From Phocaeicola vulgatus (lineage in GTDB: Bacteria > Bacteroidota > Bacteroidia > Bacteroidales > Tannerellaceae), in NCBI GenBank assembly GCA_022009975.1, contig CP091733.1, forward strand, positions 451,001 through 515,000: DNA of 64,000 nt, given 5' to 3'. Both the position numbers and the translations under genes were made by a program. The notes below the pieces were generated by a model, which saw only the letters and a list, made by a program, of their open reading frames with translations, was not told where the DNA came from and ran no database searches. Of the stretch, positions 20,848 to 30,390 are shown one piece after another; within the stretch, counting starts at the first letter, position 1; each line of letters starts with the position of its first letter.

Positions 20848-22831
20848 ATGAATAATAAAAAACATTTCATCCATATAGGACTTGGGTTCATTTTATCTGC
20901 GGTTTTCCTTCTCTCTTGTAAATCGGTCAAACTAAGCGATGCGGAAGAGAAACTAAAAATCGGCGAATATTATGAGGCAGCCTCTATATATAGAAAAGTT
21001 TACACAAAAACATCTCCTTCCAAACGGGATTTACGTGGTTATATCGCATATCGCATGGCTGAATGTAACCGGATGATCAATAATACGGACAGAGCCATCA
21101 GCGGGTATATGAATGCATTACGCTATAATTATCCGGACTCTATCATTAATTTGCGGCTTGGACAAATGTTGCAACGGAAAGGAAGATATGCAGAAGCCAT
21201 CAAACAGTATGATTCTTACCTTGCCTACAACCCAAGTAGCCAATTGGCTTTAATGGAATAGAAGGAAGTAACAATGCCCCTTTATGGAAAAAGTCTCCTA
21301 CACGATATGAAGTGAAACGCATGGAAAAATTCAACTCACGCCGCAGTGAGTTTTCTCCCATGTTGACAGGCGAAAAGCATGACCAATTGTATTTCGCTTC
21401 TTCTCGCACAAAGAATAAAGAGGCTAAGCTGAATGCCATAACAGGACAATACAATAACAATTTCTTTCAAGTAAAGCAAGATGAAAAAGGGAATTGGCTT
21501 TCTCCTGTTGAGTTGGAAGATGAGGTTAATACTGATTTTGATGAAGGAACACCTTCTTTCAAGGCAGATGGGAATACGATGTATTATACCTATTGCTCAC
21601 AAGATGAAACGGGAAACAGGACATCCGAAATTTATGTTTCAAACAGAAGCAGTGCCAAATGGGGGAAAGGTTCTCGTGTCAACATCGTCAAGGACTCGAT
21701 TACGGCTTTAGGACATCCTTCCATTTCTCCAGATGGTAAATACCTTTATTTCGTATCTGATGCAGTGGGAGGATTCGGGGGAAAAGATATTTATAGATGT
21801 AAAATATCTGGTAGTGAAACGGGACCGATGGAGAATTTAGGAGAAGAAATCAATACCAGCGGTGATGAAATGTTCCCATACGTAAGGGATTCGGTAACTC
21901 TTTATTTTGCTTCTAACGGACATCCCGGAATGGGAGGGCTGGATTTATTCAAAGCAACAAAGACAGCTTGGGTAATTGGAGTGTTGAAAACATGGGATTT
22001 CCTATCAATTCGTCCAGTGATGACTTTGGCATTACTTTTGAAGGCAAAAAAGAAAAAGGCTTCTTTAGTTCCAACCGAAATGATGCTAAAGGATTTGACC
22101 ATCTTTATTCATTTGAGAAGCCTGTCATTACCGTTCATATCGAAGGCTTTGTCAATGATGTGGACGAATATCCGATAGAGAATGCCACTGTCCGCATTGT
22201 AGGTAGAGATGGATTGAACGCCAAAGTCCCAACCAAGAAAGATGGTTCTTATCAAGTGGAATTGGAAAGAGACATCAAATATGTCATGATGGCAAGTGCG
22301 CAAGGATATCTGAACCAGAATTATGAACTTCATACAAGCCCGGAAGAGAAGAATGAAACTTATATCGTGGATTTTTATCTGTCTCCTATTAGCAAACCGG
22401 TTGTCATTGAGAATATTTTTTATGATTTTGACAAGGCTACATTGCGGCCGGAATCCAAAAAGGCATTGGATGAAATGATAAAAATGTTGAATGACAATCC
22501 AAATGTGACTATAGAACTGGGTGCTCATACAGACAGAAAAGGCTCTGACAAATACAATGAACGTTTGGCTCAAAGAAGAGCACAATCGGTTGTTGACTAC
22601 TTAATTGCCGGTGGAATTGCCCAAGACAGGTTGGAAGCTAAAGGTTACGGGGAAAGTGTCCCGAAAACCATTAACAAGAGAATGGCAAAGCAATATGACT
22701 TCTTAAATGAAGGTGATGTTTTGTCTGAAGAGTTTATATTGAAATTATCTCCGGAACAACAAGAAATAGCGGATCAAATCAACAGACGGACAGAGTTTAA
22801 AGTAATCAGGACAAACTATAATTTGTTCTGA
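20848..22831 (+). CDS. OmpA-family lipoprotein with TPR, PD40 propeller and CRD domains (two frameshifts)
   Basis: This is a cell-envelope lipoprotein of about 660 residues. ATG 20848 begins a lipoprotein signal (FILSAVFLLSCKS, lipid cysteine after LLS). Domains in order: TPR-like repeats (about 30-135), a PD40/beta-propeller (PSFKADGNTMYYTYCSQDE, HPSISPDGKYLYFVSDAVGG), a carboxypeptidase-regulatory-like domain (VHIEGFVNDVDEYPIENATV), and a C-terminal OmpA peptidoglycan-binding domain (YDFDKATLRPESKKALDE, TDRKGSDKYNERLAQRR). Frames break near 21257 (one G restores LMGIEGSNNAPLWKKS) and 21968 (one A restores ATKDSLGNWSVENM). The order resembles PorE of type IX secretion, but related proteins occur without that system. 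Confidence 0.88.
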
Positions 22832-22895
22832 TTGAAAGGATTTAAAAAAATGGCGTCTTGGAAAACTGGCAGAATTTGCCGAAGTATTGGATACC

Positions 22896-22950
22896 ATTAA
22901 AACAGCATTAAAACACCATTAAAACGCCATTTAAACGTTGTTTTAACAGC
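22896..22950. repeat. Tandem array of 11-bp AT-rich units
   Basis: Consecutive 11-base units read ATTAAAACAGC, ATTAAAACACC, ATTAAAACGCC, ATTTAAACGTT and GTTTTAACAGC. The short A-runs recur about once per helical turn. Confidence 0.8.
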
Positions 22951-22973
22951 ATCTCCAATACAGGTCTTGACAC

Positions 22974-23066
22974 ATACCGTTGTTTTAAAAAAAACGTCCA
23001 ATGTTTTTTTGGAAACGTCAAACGTTTTTTCAAAAACGTCCAATGTTTTTTTAAAAACAACGGTAT
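22974..23066. repeat. Inverted-repeat element with three 21-bp units (copy 1)
   Basis: The ends are perfect 13-base inverted repeats, ATACCGTTGTTTT (22974-22986) and AAAACAACGGTAT (23054-23066). Inside, CGTCCAATG-type cores start at 22995, 23016 and 23037, exactly 21 bases apart, embedded in A/T runs. A second copy is at 44249-44355. Confidence 0.85.
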
Positions 23067-23132
23067 CTATTTTTGGATGTATGCACTGTTTCCAACACCG
23101 GTTTAATAACAGCTCAAATACCACCATCCGAC

Positions 23133-23205
23133 CTCTTTTCAAAAAGGTAGTAAGCTTTTTAGAAAAAGGTAGTATGCTTTTTGAAAAAAGCTCGTAACCT
23201 TTTAT
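23133..23205. repeat. Short array with 22-bp period
   Basis: AAAAAGGTAGTAAGCTTTTT (from 23141) is followed 22 bases later by AAAAAGGTAGTATGCTTTTT (from 23163). A degenerate AAAAAAGCTCGTAACC then closes the array. It is similar in build to the 8.4 kb array but has a different sequence. Confidence 0.7.
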
Positions 23206-23298
23206 TGGGAAATTTTAGATGAAAACTTATCGAAGTATTGTAACAATAAATACGAGGAGAATATACTTGCTATAGTCTTAGAATTCAAGTTGTTTATC

Positions 23299-25780
23299 TT
23301 ATGACTTATTTCCAGCGACCAACAGCTTCCCGAATAAATTCAGAATACCTGTCACACTTTCCTTATCAGATACAGGTATCCGAATGCTAATCTGTCCTGT
23401 CTCCTTATCTTCTTCTACAATAGAATCAACCAAATTCTTAGTAGCTTCCGGTGAACTAAGAGTACGTGCCAGCCCACTAAGGAAAGAAAATCCCTGCTGA
23501 AGCAATTGCTCCGGATTATTATCTGCCGTATATACGGAAGGTTTCTTTTCCGTACTCACCTCTGTAGCCCCTTCTTCAGGTGTTTCTACCTCAGGCAATA
23601 CCAATGAATCCGCATCAGTTGTTTGCAAACCATCCGTTTTCGCCACAGCTTTCTCTTCATTATCATTCAAATCAATACTGCTGCCTGCCATATGATTATG
23701 CGTGTCGCTCACTTCTTCAGACGGTTCAACCACCACTTTGAGACTTTCCATTATTTTATTGAACTTGCTGTCTTCTAAGAAGATAGTATCTTCGCCATTA
23801 TCGAGAACGCCCTCAAAAAGAGATGTTTTGAAATTGAGAGTAGACAACATCCTCTCTTCAATAGTTTGGCTGGCAACAAGATTAATCACTTGAATATTCC
23901 TTTTCTGGCCGATACGATAAATACGGGCAATACGTTGTTCAAGAACAGCAGGGTTCCAAGGCAGGTCAAGGTTGATAAGTATAGACGCTACTTGTAGATT
24001 CAACCCTGTACTTCCGGCATCAGTTGACAAAAAGACACGGCTTTCCGGTAGTTCTGCAAAGTTATCCGTCAGATTTACGGGCTTCGGAAGGAATGCCCCC
24101 ATGAAGATACTCATACCGAATACCTAAGCTGTCCAATTCTTTCGCTATCAGACGAGTCATCCTTTCCCATTGGCTGAAAATAACCACCTTTTCATCTCCA
24201 CTCTCAAAGACATTTTTGAGAATGTTCAGCGTTTCCTCTACCTTCGTATCATAACGGGTTTTTTGGTCAAGAATATAAGTGCTGTCACAAAGCATGCGCA
24301 TTTGGCTAAGCATCAACAATAACCGTTTCCGGTCTTTCTCACTCAAGAAACGGGTTTTCGTCCATTTGAACACCAATTGGGACACGATAGACTGATATTC
24401 ATCATGCATATTCCTCTGTTGCTCAGTCATCGGCACAAACAGAAGTTTATCCATCCGACTGGGCAATTGGAGAGTTACATCTTTTTTCCGGCGGCGAATC
24501 AGTACGTTCTTAATCTGTTCGCCAATGGCATTCAGATTCTTGTAAGAAACCACCTTTCCAGTATCCGACCGCACAACAGTCTGGTCGATGAACTGATAAT
24601 AAGGTCCCAAACAGAACTGGTCAACAAACTGCATGATGGAATAAAGCTCCTCCAACTTATTCTCCAATGGAGTACCGGATAGAATAACCGAATAATCCGA
24701 CTCGATATGACGGGCAGCTTTGGCTATTTGAGTATTCCAGTTCTTCAGACGCTGCACTTCGTCCATGATAAGGAAATCAGTATGAAGAGACTTCAAGGTC
24801 TTAATATCATTGCACACACTGTTGTAAGATACTATTTTGTAAAATTCTTCAGCTCCATATAGCACTTTTCTGGTCAGGTGATTCCCTTCTACCACAATAG
24901 CCTTGGTATTGGTAAAACGCTCTATTTCCTTTTTCCATTGATATTTTAATGATGTAGGACATATAATCATAGCGGAAGATATAAACTGATGCTTCCTCAT
25001 CAGTTCGGCCGTTCCGATGGCCTGAATGGTTTTACCCAGTCCCATTTCATCTGCGATGATAGATTTTCCGGCACGAAAAGCAAAACGGATTCCTTCTTTC
25101 TGGTAAGGGTAAAGTTTTGTTTTCAGCAATGTGTCCAATGCTGTGTCCGAAGCATAGTTCTGTAGCAATTGCGATCGCCGTCGCAAATCACGCTGTTCAA
25201 GTATAAATCCTAGTGCGTCTGGATACAAACGGAATGTATTATTTAGGCGGGTAGCAGCTCTCAAGAATTCAGTTATCGAGTCAACGGCGGCAGGGCGCAT
25301 CACTCCGTCGGGGGAAAAGTAAGGACTTGCCAATTTGCGGAACTCTTCCTCATTGTCCGTACCGATTCGCAAGCAAACTTTACGCTCTCCATGATATGAC
25401 AGGTATACGGACGAATACGATGGTGTGATGCGGCAAACTTTACGTCTTTTCTCTCTAATCCATAATTTGACTCCTTCCAAATGCTTGCAGGTTCCTAATT
25501 GACTTACCTTAAAATCCATACATGAACAATAATTCCAAGGACTCTTATGTCCTCTATATACTACATTATATTCATTACCGGATGCGGGATTTATCACTGT
25601 AAAATAACCAGGATATTCTTTTTTGTCTTTCTCGGATATTACAAACATCTCTTTCATTGCCGCCTGCTTCCGCAAAGCAATCTGCCAGTCTTTCAAAGTC
25701 ATATTGTCTGGTCGGTAATGATAAGAAACTTTATTCACCGTGCTTATCGTCTTTTTATCTGTTTTTGTTCTTTTTACCAT
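23299..25780 (-). CDS. SNF2-family helicase with SWIM zinc finger (one frameshift)
   Basis: This SWI2/SNF2-type DNA-dependent ATPase has about 827 residues. From 25780, an N-terminal SWIM-like zinc finger (NYCSCMDFKVSQLGTCKHLE) is followed by the helicase motor: motif I DEMGLGKTIQAIG, motif II IMDEVQRLKN, and LSGTPLENKLEELYS. The frame breaks near 24080; one A restores SEARKNLTDNFAELPES and joins motifs V-VI (DAGSTGLNLQVAS, QRIARIYRIGQKRN). The last 150 residues are acidic and low in complexity. A -7 box TATTTTTG (25813-25806) lies just upstream. It is convergent with the OmpA-family gene across the repeat block. A role in chromatin-like remodelling or restart of transcription or replication is inference. 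Confidence 0.9.
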
Positions 25781-25933
25781 GCTTATTGTACCTCCAAAAT
25801 TTTGTCAAAAATACGAAAAGCTTTTTATTTATCCTTACTATAATGTATGCAATTATCAGATAATTAGGAAGTGCAGACCATTTACGTAGTTGATTATTGC
25901 TTATGCCAGCCCATTATAGCTTCAAACCATATT

Positions 25934-26290
25934 TTAACTGTTAGAACTGATTCTGCCTTCAATTTTAGCACCTGGTTCTACTTCGAGTGTTTGTAAACAG
26001 ATATCTCCCTTTACGATAGAGCTGGATTTTAAAACTAATTTTTCCTTAACATTGACATTCCCTTCAATTTGCCCATGTATTTCTGCATTTGCACATTGAG
26101 TATTGCCTTTTATTTCACTTTTGGGACCAACAACAATTTTGCCGCTGCACACGATGTCTCCTTCAATTCTCCCGTCCATTCGTAAATCCCCTTCAACTGT
26201 TAGATTCCCTTTGACGAACGTGCCTGTTGCTAATGTGTTGTGCAAGCCGGTATTGACCGCTTCTTCTTTTTGTTTACCTCCAATCATCAT
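25934..26290 (-). CDS. Bactofilin-family polymer-forming protein
   Basis: This small bactofilin of 118 residues is a beta-helical cytoskeletal protein that polymerises at the membrane and often scaffolds cell-wall enzymes. The repeated hydrophobic and glycine rungs are visible (FVKGNLTVEGDLRMDGRIEG, GKIVVGPKSEIKGN, AEIHGQIEGNVNVKEKLVL). The start MMIGGKQKEE has two adjacent ATGs (26290, 26287). It is divergent from folB with overlapping promoter boxes (26292-26317). Confidence 0.92.
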   Translation of the reverse strand: MMIGGKQKEEAVNTGLHNTLATGTFVKGNLTVEGDLRMDGRIEGDIVCSGKIVVGPKSEIKGNTQCANAEIHGQIEGNVNVKEKLVLKSSSIVKGDICLQTLEVEPGAKIEGRISSNS

Positions 26291-26291
26291 G

Positions 26292-26317
26292 CTTATATTT
26301 GTTTCTACAAATATAAG
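26292..26317. promoter_or_regulatory. Divergent overlapping -7 boxes forming an inverted repeat
   Basis: TATATTTG occurs on the plus strand (26294-26301, for folB) and on the minus strand (26315-26308, for the bactofilin). Together they make a perfect 11-base inverted repeat CTTATATTTGT/ACAAATATAAG with a four-base spacer. Confidence 0.65.
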
Positions 26318-26349
26318 ACTATTTTTGGAGTGAAAAGATTAAATTATTG

Positions 26350-26703
26350 ATGAAAGTACAAATTGAATTAGATTCCATGAATTTTTATGCATTTCATGGA
26401 GTGGCTCCTCAGGAGAGAACCGTAGGTAATACTTTTATAGTAGACTTGTTATTGACAGCAGATGTGGAAGCTGCTACTGTATCTGACAATTTGGATGATA
26501 CAATCAATTATGCCGAGGTTTATGCCGTTGTCAAGCAGGAGATGGACCGCCCTTCATTGCTCTTGGAGGCAGTCGCAGGAAGGATAGTAGCTGCATTGCA
26601 TAAGGAGTTCTCCCGGATAATGAAAGTACGGGTAAAGGTGGCAAAACTGAATCCACCTTTTGGCGGGGATGTTCGTTCAGCCGCTGTCATTTTGGAGGAA
26701 TGA
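26350..26703 (+). CDS. folB: Dihydroneopterin aldolase
   Basis: This folate-pathway enzyme converts dihydroneopterin to hydroxymethyl-dihydropterin and glycolaldehyde. It is 117 residues from ATG 26350, the expected size. Landmarks are the N-terminal strand and YAFHGVAPQERTVGN, the tyrosine in DDTINYAEVYAVVKQEM, LLEAVAGRIVAAL with the substrate-binding glutamate, and the C-terminal KVRVKVAKLNPPFGGDVRS. A small AGGCT/AGCCT stem just after the stop may slow transcription. Confidence 0.93.
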   Translation: MKVQIELDSMNFYAFHGVAPQERTVGNTFIVDLLLTADVEAATVSDNLDDTINYAEVYAVVKQEMDRPSLLLEAVAGRIVAALHKEFSRIMKVRVKVAKLNPPFGGDVRSAAVILEE

Positions 26704-26922
26704 GGCTATAAGCCTTTATACAAGAATGATAAGAGTATTGATAGCCATACATTTTGTTACTCAAACAGTCTATTGAGGGGAATGGTGTTTTGTCAAATTT
26801 CTCTATGATAGGAAATATGCTGCCAAAAGATATGAGTTGATTGGATTATATTTGCATTTTTGTCACGTCATTTGAAGATTTGTTTGTTTTTATTGCGATA
26901 CTACGTTAAGTGATTTTTCTGA

Positions 26923-27534
26923 CTTGGCAAGTTGTTACAAGCTTTGGACGAAATGAAAATCGCTGAGAACACGATAGTCGTGTATGTTTCTGACCAAGGT
27001 TATTTCTTGGGAGAGCACGGCTTTTTTGACAAGCGGATTATGTACGAGCCTTCATTGCGTATGCCTTTTGTTATCCGCTATCCTAAAGAAATACCGGCAG
27101 GAACGAGGAATAAAGACATGATTCTCAACATAGACTTTGCCTCTTTATTGGCGGACTATGCGGGTGTAAAAGCCCCAGAACAGTCGCAGGGCTGTTGTTT
27201 CCGAAAGAACTTGGCTGGAAATACACCTAAGGAATGGCGGAAAAACATGTATTATAGGTATTGGACGCACCATCTGAACCGTCCTGCCCATTTGGGTATT
27301 CGTAATGAACGGTATAAATTGATTTATTTCTATGGCGATCCGTTGACGATGACAGGCTCGGCTAAAGAAAAAACAGCTCCGGCTTGGGAATTTTATGATT
27401 TGCAGGAAGACCCGCATGAGAATCATAATGCATATCATGAAGAGCGATACCGGAAGATAATAGCAGATATGAAAGAGGATTTAATCCGCCTTCGTAAAGA
27501 ATATAAGGATGAGGATACAATTCGGATAAAATAG
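26923..27534 (+). pseudogene. Sulfatase remnant, C-terminal part only
   Basis: About 200 codons match the C-terminal part of arylsulfatase-type enzymes: ENTIVVYVSDQGYFLGEHGF, FDKRIMYEPSLRMPFVIRYP, LNIDFASLLADYAG, and the final WEFYDLQEDPHENHN. The N-terminal two thirds, including the C/S-x-P-x-R site for formylglycine formation, are absent. An in-frame stop precedes the homology at 26920, and the 220 bases between folB and this point show no sulfatase in any frame. Loss of the catalytic half makes this a real deletion remnant, unlike the single-base breaks elsewhere. Confidence 0.85.
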
Positions 27535-27547
27535 TATATTGCTTGGT

Positions 27548-27584
27548 AAAGGGTCGTAGTGTTTTTCCAATGCTGCGACCCTTT
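27548..27584. terminator. Hairpin terminator after the sulfatase remnant
   Basis: AAAGGGTCG (27548-27556) pairs with CGACCCTTT (27576-27584), with AG/CT continuing the stem. It is followed by GTCTTA and lies upstream of the murB promoter. Confidence 0.7.
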
Positions 27585-27638
27585 GTCTTAAATTGGAAAC
27601 TCAATAGTATCGTATGGTGTCGGTTTTCCCATAAAATC

Positions 27639-27669
27639 TTGCTCAAATCATCCTAAATCTCTATCTTTG
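27639..27669 (+). promoter_or_regulatory. Promoter of murB
   Basis: TTG (27639-27641) and TATCTTTG (27662-27669) are 20 bases apart, the Bacteroidetes spacing. They lie about 75 bases before the murB ATG. Confidence 0.6.
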
Positions 27670-27743
27670 AAAGTTTTTCTTGGCCGGGAAAAGAATGCTT
27701 TTTTCGGGAAAGAAGTTTTATTATTCATAGTCAAAACAATATT

Positions 27744-28754
27744 ATGAGGATTGAAAATAACTATTCATTAGAGAAATACAATACATTCCATTTGCCTGCC
27801 AAAACGCGTTGGTTTATGGAGTATGAGAATGAAGACGACTTACAGAAGATATTGCGAGATGAGTATTTTCAAGAGTGTATCTCCATCCATATCGGCAAAG
27901 GAAGTAATTTGCTTTTCATTAATGATTTCAATGGAATCATCCTTCATTCTGCTATAAAAGGCATGGAAGTGACTCAAGAAAATGACGGTTACGTTTATTT
28001 ACGGATAGGAGCAGCCGAGGTTTGGGATGATGTTGTAGCTTATGCGGTTTCCAAAGGTTGGGGCGGTATAGAGAATCTCTCGTTGATACCAGGAGAAACC
28101 GGTGCTGCAGCTGTTCAAAACATTGGAGCATACGGAGTAGAGATAAAAGATGTCATAGAATCTGTGGAAGCTTGGAACCAACTTACCTTTGAGAAACATG
28201 TTTTCTCTGTAGATGAATGTGAGTATGCTTATCGTTACAGCCGGTTTAAAGCAGAGGGTCAAGATCCTTATATCGTGACTTATGTGACATTGCGTTTATC
28301 CAAACACCCTGTGTATAAGATGGAATATGGTGCTCTTCAAAAGCAATTGGAGCAAAAAGAAGTTTCGTTGCAGGCTATAAGAGATTGTGTCATATCTATT
28401 CGCCAAGATAAATTGCCCGATCCGGACAAACTGGGTAATGCTGGTAGCTTTTTTATGAACCCGGTCATTACAAAGGAACATTTTGAGCGTATTCGTTCCG
28501 CTTATCCGGCGGTTCCTTCTTATCCACTCGAAGATGGGAAAATAAAGGTGCCGGCTGGATGGCTGATAGAACAATGTGGCTTTAAAGGAAAAAGACATGG
28601 AGATGTCGGTGTCTATGAAAAACAGGCTTTGGTTTTAGTCAATTATGGTGGTGCGACCGGTGATGAAATCGCATTGGTGGCGGAAAGTATCCGGATGGCT
28701 GTCAAGGAACGTTTCGATATCGACCTTCTTCCCGAAGTTAAATATATCGCATGA
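27744..28754 (+). CDS. murB: UDP-N-acetylenolpyruvoylglucosamine reductase
   Basis: This FAD enzyme reduces UDP-GlcNAc-enolpyruvate to UDP-MurNAc in peptidoglycan synthesis. It is 336 residues, start ATG 27744. The FAD site is visible as IHIGKGSNLLFI and LSLIPGETGAAAVQNIGAYG. YRYSRFK carries the tyrosine of the type I group, GNAGSFFMNPVI the catalytic serine, and LPEVKYI the C-terminal glutamate region. Its stop overlaps the next gene's start (ATGATG), so the two are translationally coupled. Confidence 0.96.
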   Translation: MRIENNYSLEKYNTFHLPAKTRWFMEYENEDDLQKILRDEYFQECISIHIGKGSNLLFINDFNGIILHSAIKGMEVTQENDGYVYLRIGAAEVWDDVVAYAVSKGWGGIENLSLIPGETGAAAVQNIGAYGVEIKDVIESVEAWNQLTFEKHVFSVDECEYAYRYSRFKAEGQDPYIVTYVTLRLSKHPVYKMEYGALQKQLEQKEVSLQAIRDCVISIRQDKLPDPDKLGNAGSFFMNPVITKEHFERIRSAYPAVPSYPLEDGKIKVPAGWLIEQCGFKGKRHGDVGVYEKQALVLVNYGGATGDEIALVAESIRMAVKERFDIDLLPEVKYIA

Positions 28755-29515
28755 TGAAAATCGTTTTTTTAGGTACTGGAACCTCTACGGGGGTTCCTGA
28801 AATCGGGTGTCAATGCCCTGTATGTACCAGTACGGATAAGCGGGATTGGCGTTTACGCTGCTCTTCGTTTATAACAACCGATAAAGGTACTCGTTTGTTG
28901 ATAGATTGCGGGCCTGATTTTCGTTGGCAGGTCATTTGCAATCACATTTATCGTTTAGATGCGATATTGCTAACCCATGAGCACTATGACCATGTTGGTG
29001 GCTTGGATGATTTGCGTCCTTTTTGTGCACGAGGGCAAGTAAATGTATATGCGGAAGAGAATGTAGCGGAGGCAATAATGACACGATTGCCTTATGTCTT
29101 TGTAGAACATAAATATCCTGGAGTCCCCAATATCGGTTTTCACCCGCTATCATTGGAATCCTTTGAAATAAATGATGAAACGATTATCCCAATCCGAGTA
29201 ATGCATGGCAAGCTTCCGATTTTAGGTTACCGAATAGGTCGGATGGCTTATCTTACGGATGTCAAGACTATTCCAGAAAGTGAATTTGCCAAATTGGATG
29301 GATTGGATTTGTTAGTGATAAATGCTTTGCGTTTGGATAGCAAGCATCCGACGCATGCCGGATTGGAAGAAGCACTTGCCTACATTGAAAGAATCAAACC
29401 CAAAGAGGCTTATTTGATACACGAGTCGCATAAAATTGGATTGCACGCAGATGTGGAGAAATTGTTGCCTCCTCATGTACATTTGGCATACGATAATTTA
29501 CAAGTAGAGTTTTAG
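28751..29515 (+). CDS. MBL-fold metallo-hydrolase (PhnP-like)
   Basis: This metallo-beta-lactamase-fold hydrolase, 254 residues, resembles PhnP and related phosphodiesterases. MKIVFLGTGTSTGVPEIGC is followed by CPVCTS, a cysteine pair found in PhnP-type proteins. The metal motif is LTHEHYDHVGGLDDLRPF, with later ligands in VMHGKLPILGYR, LTDVKTIPES and IHESHKIGLH. The physiological substrate is unknown. It overlaps murB by four bases and ends convergent with the next gene, their stop codons overlapping at 29512-29515. Confidence 0.88.
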   Translation: MMKIVFLGTGTSTGVPEIGCQCPVCTSTDKRDWRLRCSSFITTDKGTRLLIDCGPDFRWQVICNHIYRLDAILLTHEHYDHVGGLDDLRPFCARGQVNVYAEENVAEAIMTRLPYVFVEHKYPGVPNIGFHPLSLESFEINDETIIPIRVMHGKLPILGYRIGRMAYLTDVKTIPESEFAKLDGLDLLVINALRLDSKHPTHAGLEEALAYIERIKPKEAYLIHESHKIGLHADVEKLLPPHVHLAYDNLQVEF

Positions 29516-30390
29516 GGCAAAGGAGTTTCTCCGTTTAACTTAAACTGCAAATAAAGATACTTGTCATCTTGAGTATGTTGTATTAGAAGGGAATCATTGC
29601 ATATTTGTAATAAATGGGCAATTTTATTGCGGACACTGTCGGAAATGACGGATGCAGTCGAATCGTTATACGCTTTCGGTGAGAGGGCAGAGAAGGCAAT
29701 CATATCAGTTCCTTTGCGATAAATATCTGCTTGGAACCAAGGTTGGGAAATGCTCCAATGAGAAGAGTCGGGTTGTTGGATGTCTACATCGATGAGCGGT
29801 GTATAAATCCAAACATCAGCTCCAGATTTCCCCTTCTTCTTTTCCAACGATGAATATATGGAAGGTGTTTCTCCCGAGTAAAGCGTTTTTTGCAATGCTT
29901 TGGTCAATAAAGGAGAGTTGTAACTTGCCACCCAATATCCGCCCTTTTGAAAAGTCCCAATGAATTTACCGTTCAAGTCTGCATAATATTCCATCGATTC
30001 CCCGTATTTGCATACTTTTTCCGGTGGGAAACTGCCGAGCAATGAAGAGAGCGTGTTCTTTAGCCTATTGGCATCCTTATGCGAAGTTTTGACATAACAA
30101 ACTACTCCTGCCTCATGAAAACTAAATATCCATTCGTTCAAATCCATACTGCCCATGAGTTCTCCAAATAGTTTAGGCAAAAAGCGTTCCATTTCTTTGG
30201 AGCGAGCTATGTCTGTTCCAGTTTTTCTTTCTTTTATTCGCAGGATGGCGTTTGCCCTTTCTGGAATAAGCGCATAGCAATCCAATCGCTGTTTTTCCTG
30301 CTCCATGTGACGGAAAAATAGGGAGACAAATCCGCTCACAATTATCAAACAGATTATGAGGAAAGATATTTCTCTATGATACCGTTTCAT
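29512..30390 (-). CDS. Membrane-anchored protein of unknown function
   Basis: This is a 292-residue protein that I do not recognise. The N-terminus has one hydrophobic helix (EISFLIICLIIVSGFVSLFF) and few charged residues within it. The rest looks soluble, mixed alpha/beta, and presumably periplasmic, with no cysteine cluster or known motif. It overlaps the nth stop by four bases (ATGA-type), so it is probably translated with nth and perhaps pheS. Its 3' end collides with the MBL hydrolase gene. Confidence 0.75.
   Translation of the reverse strand: MKRYHREISFLIICLIIVSGFVSLFFRHMEQEKQRLDCYALIPERANAILRIKERKTGTDIARSKEMERFLPKLFGELMGSMDLNEWIFSFHEAGVVCYVKTSHKDANRLKNTLSSLLGSFPPEKVCKYGESMEYYADLNGKFIGTFQKGGYWVASYNSPLLTKALQKTLYSGETPSIYSSLEKKKGKSGADVWIYTPLIDVDIQQPDSSHWSISQPWFQADIYRKGTDMIAFSALSPKAYNDSTASVISDSVRNKIAHLLQICNDSLLIQHTQDDKYLYLQFKLNGETPLP

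Noticed and set aside
22967..23197. Open frame reading repeated K-T-S-N-V-F units across the 23.0 kb element; the 44.2 kb copy is similar on the minus strand
   Set aside because: The 21-bp period is a multiple of three, so the repeat stays in frame automatically. The opposite strand is open too, and the nucleotide palindrome explains the pattern better than a peptide.
22896..23205. CRISPR array
   Set aside because: Units are 11-22 bases, contiguous or palindromic, without unique spacers of regular length, and no cas genes are present.
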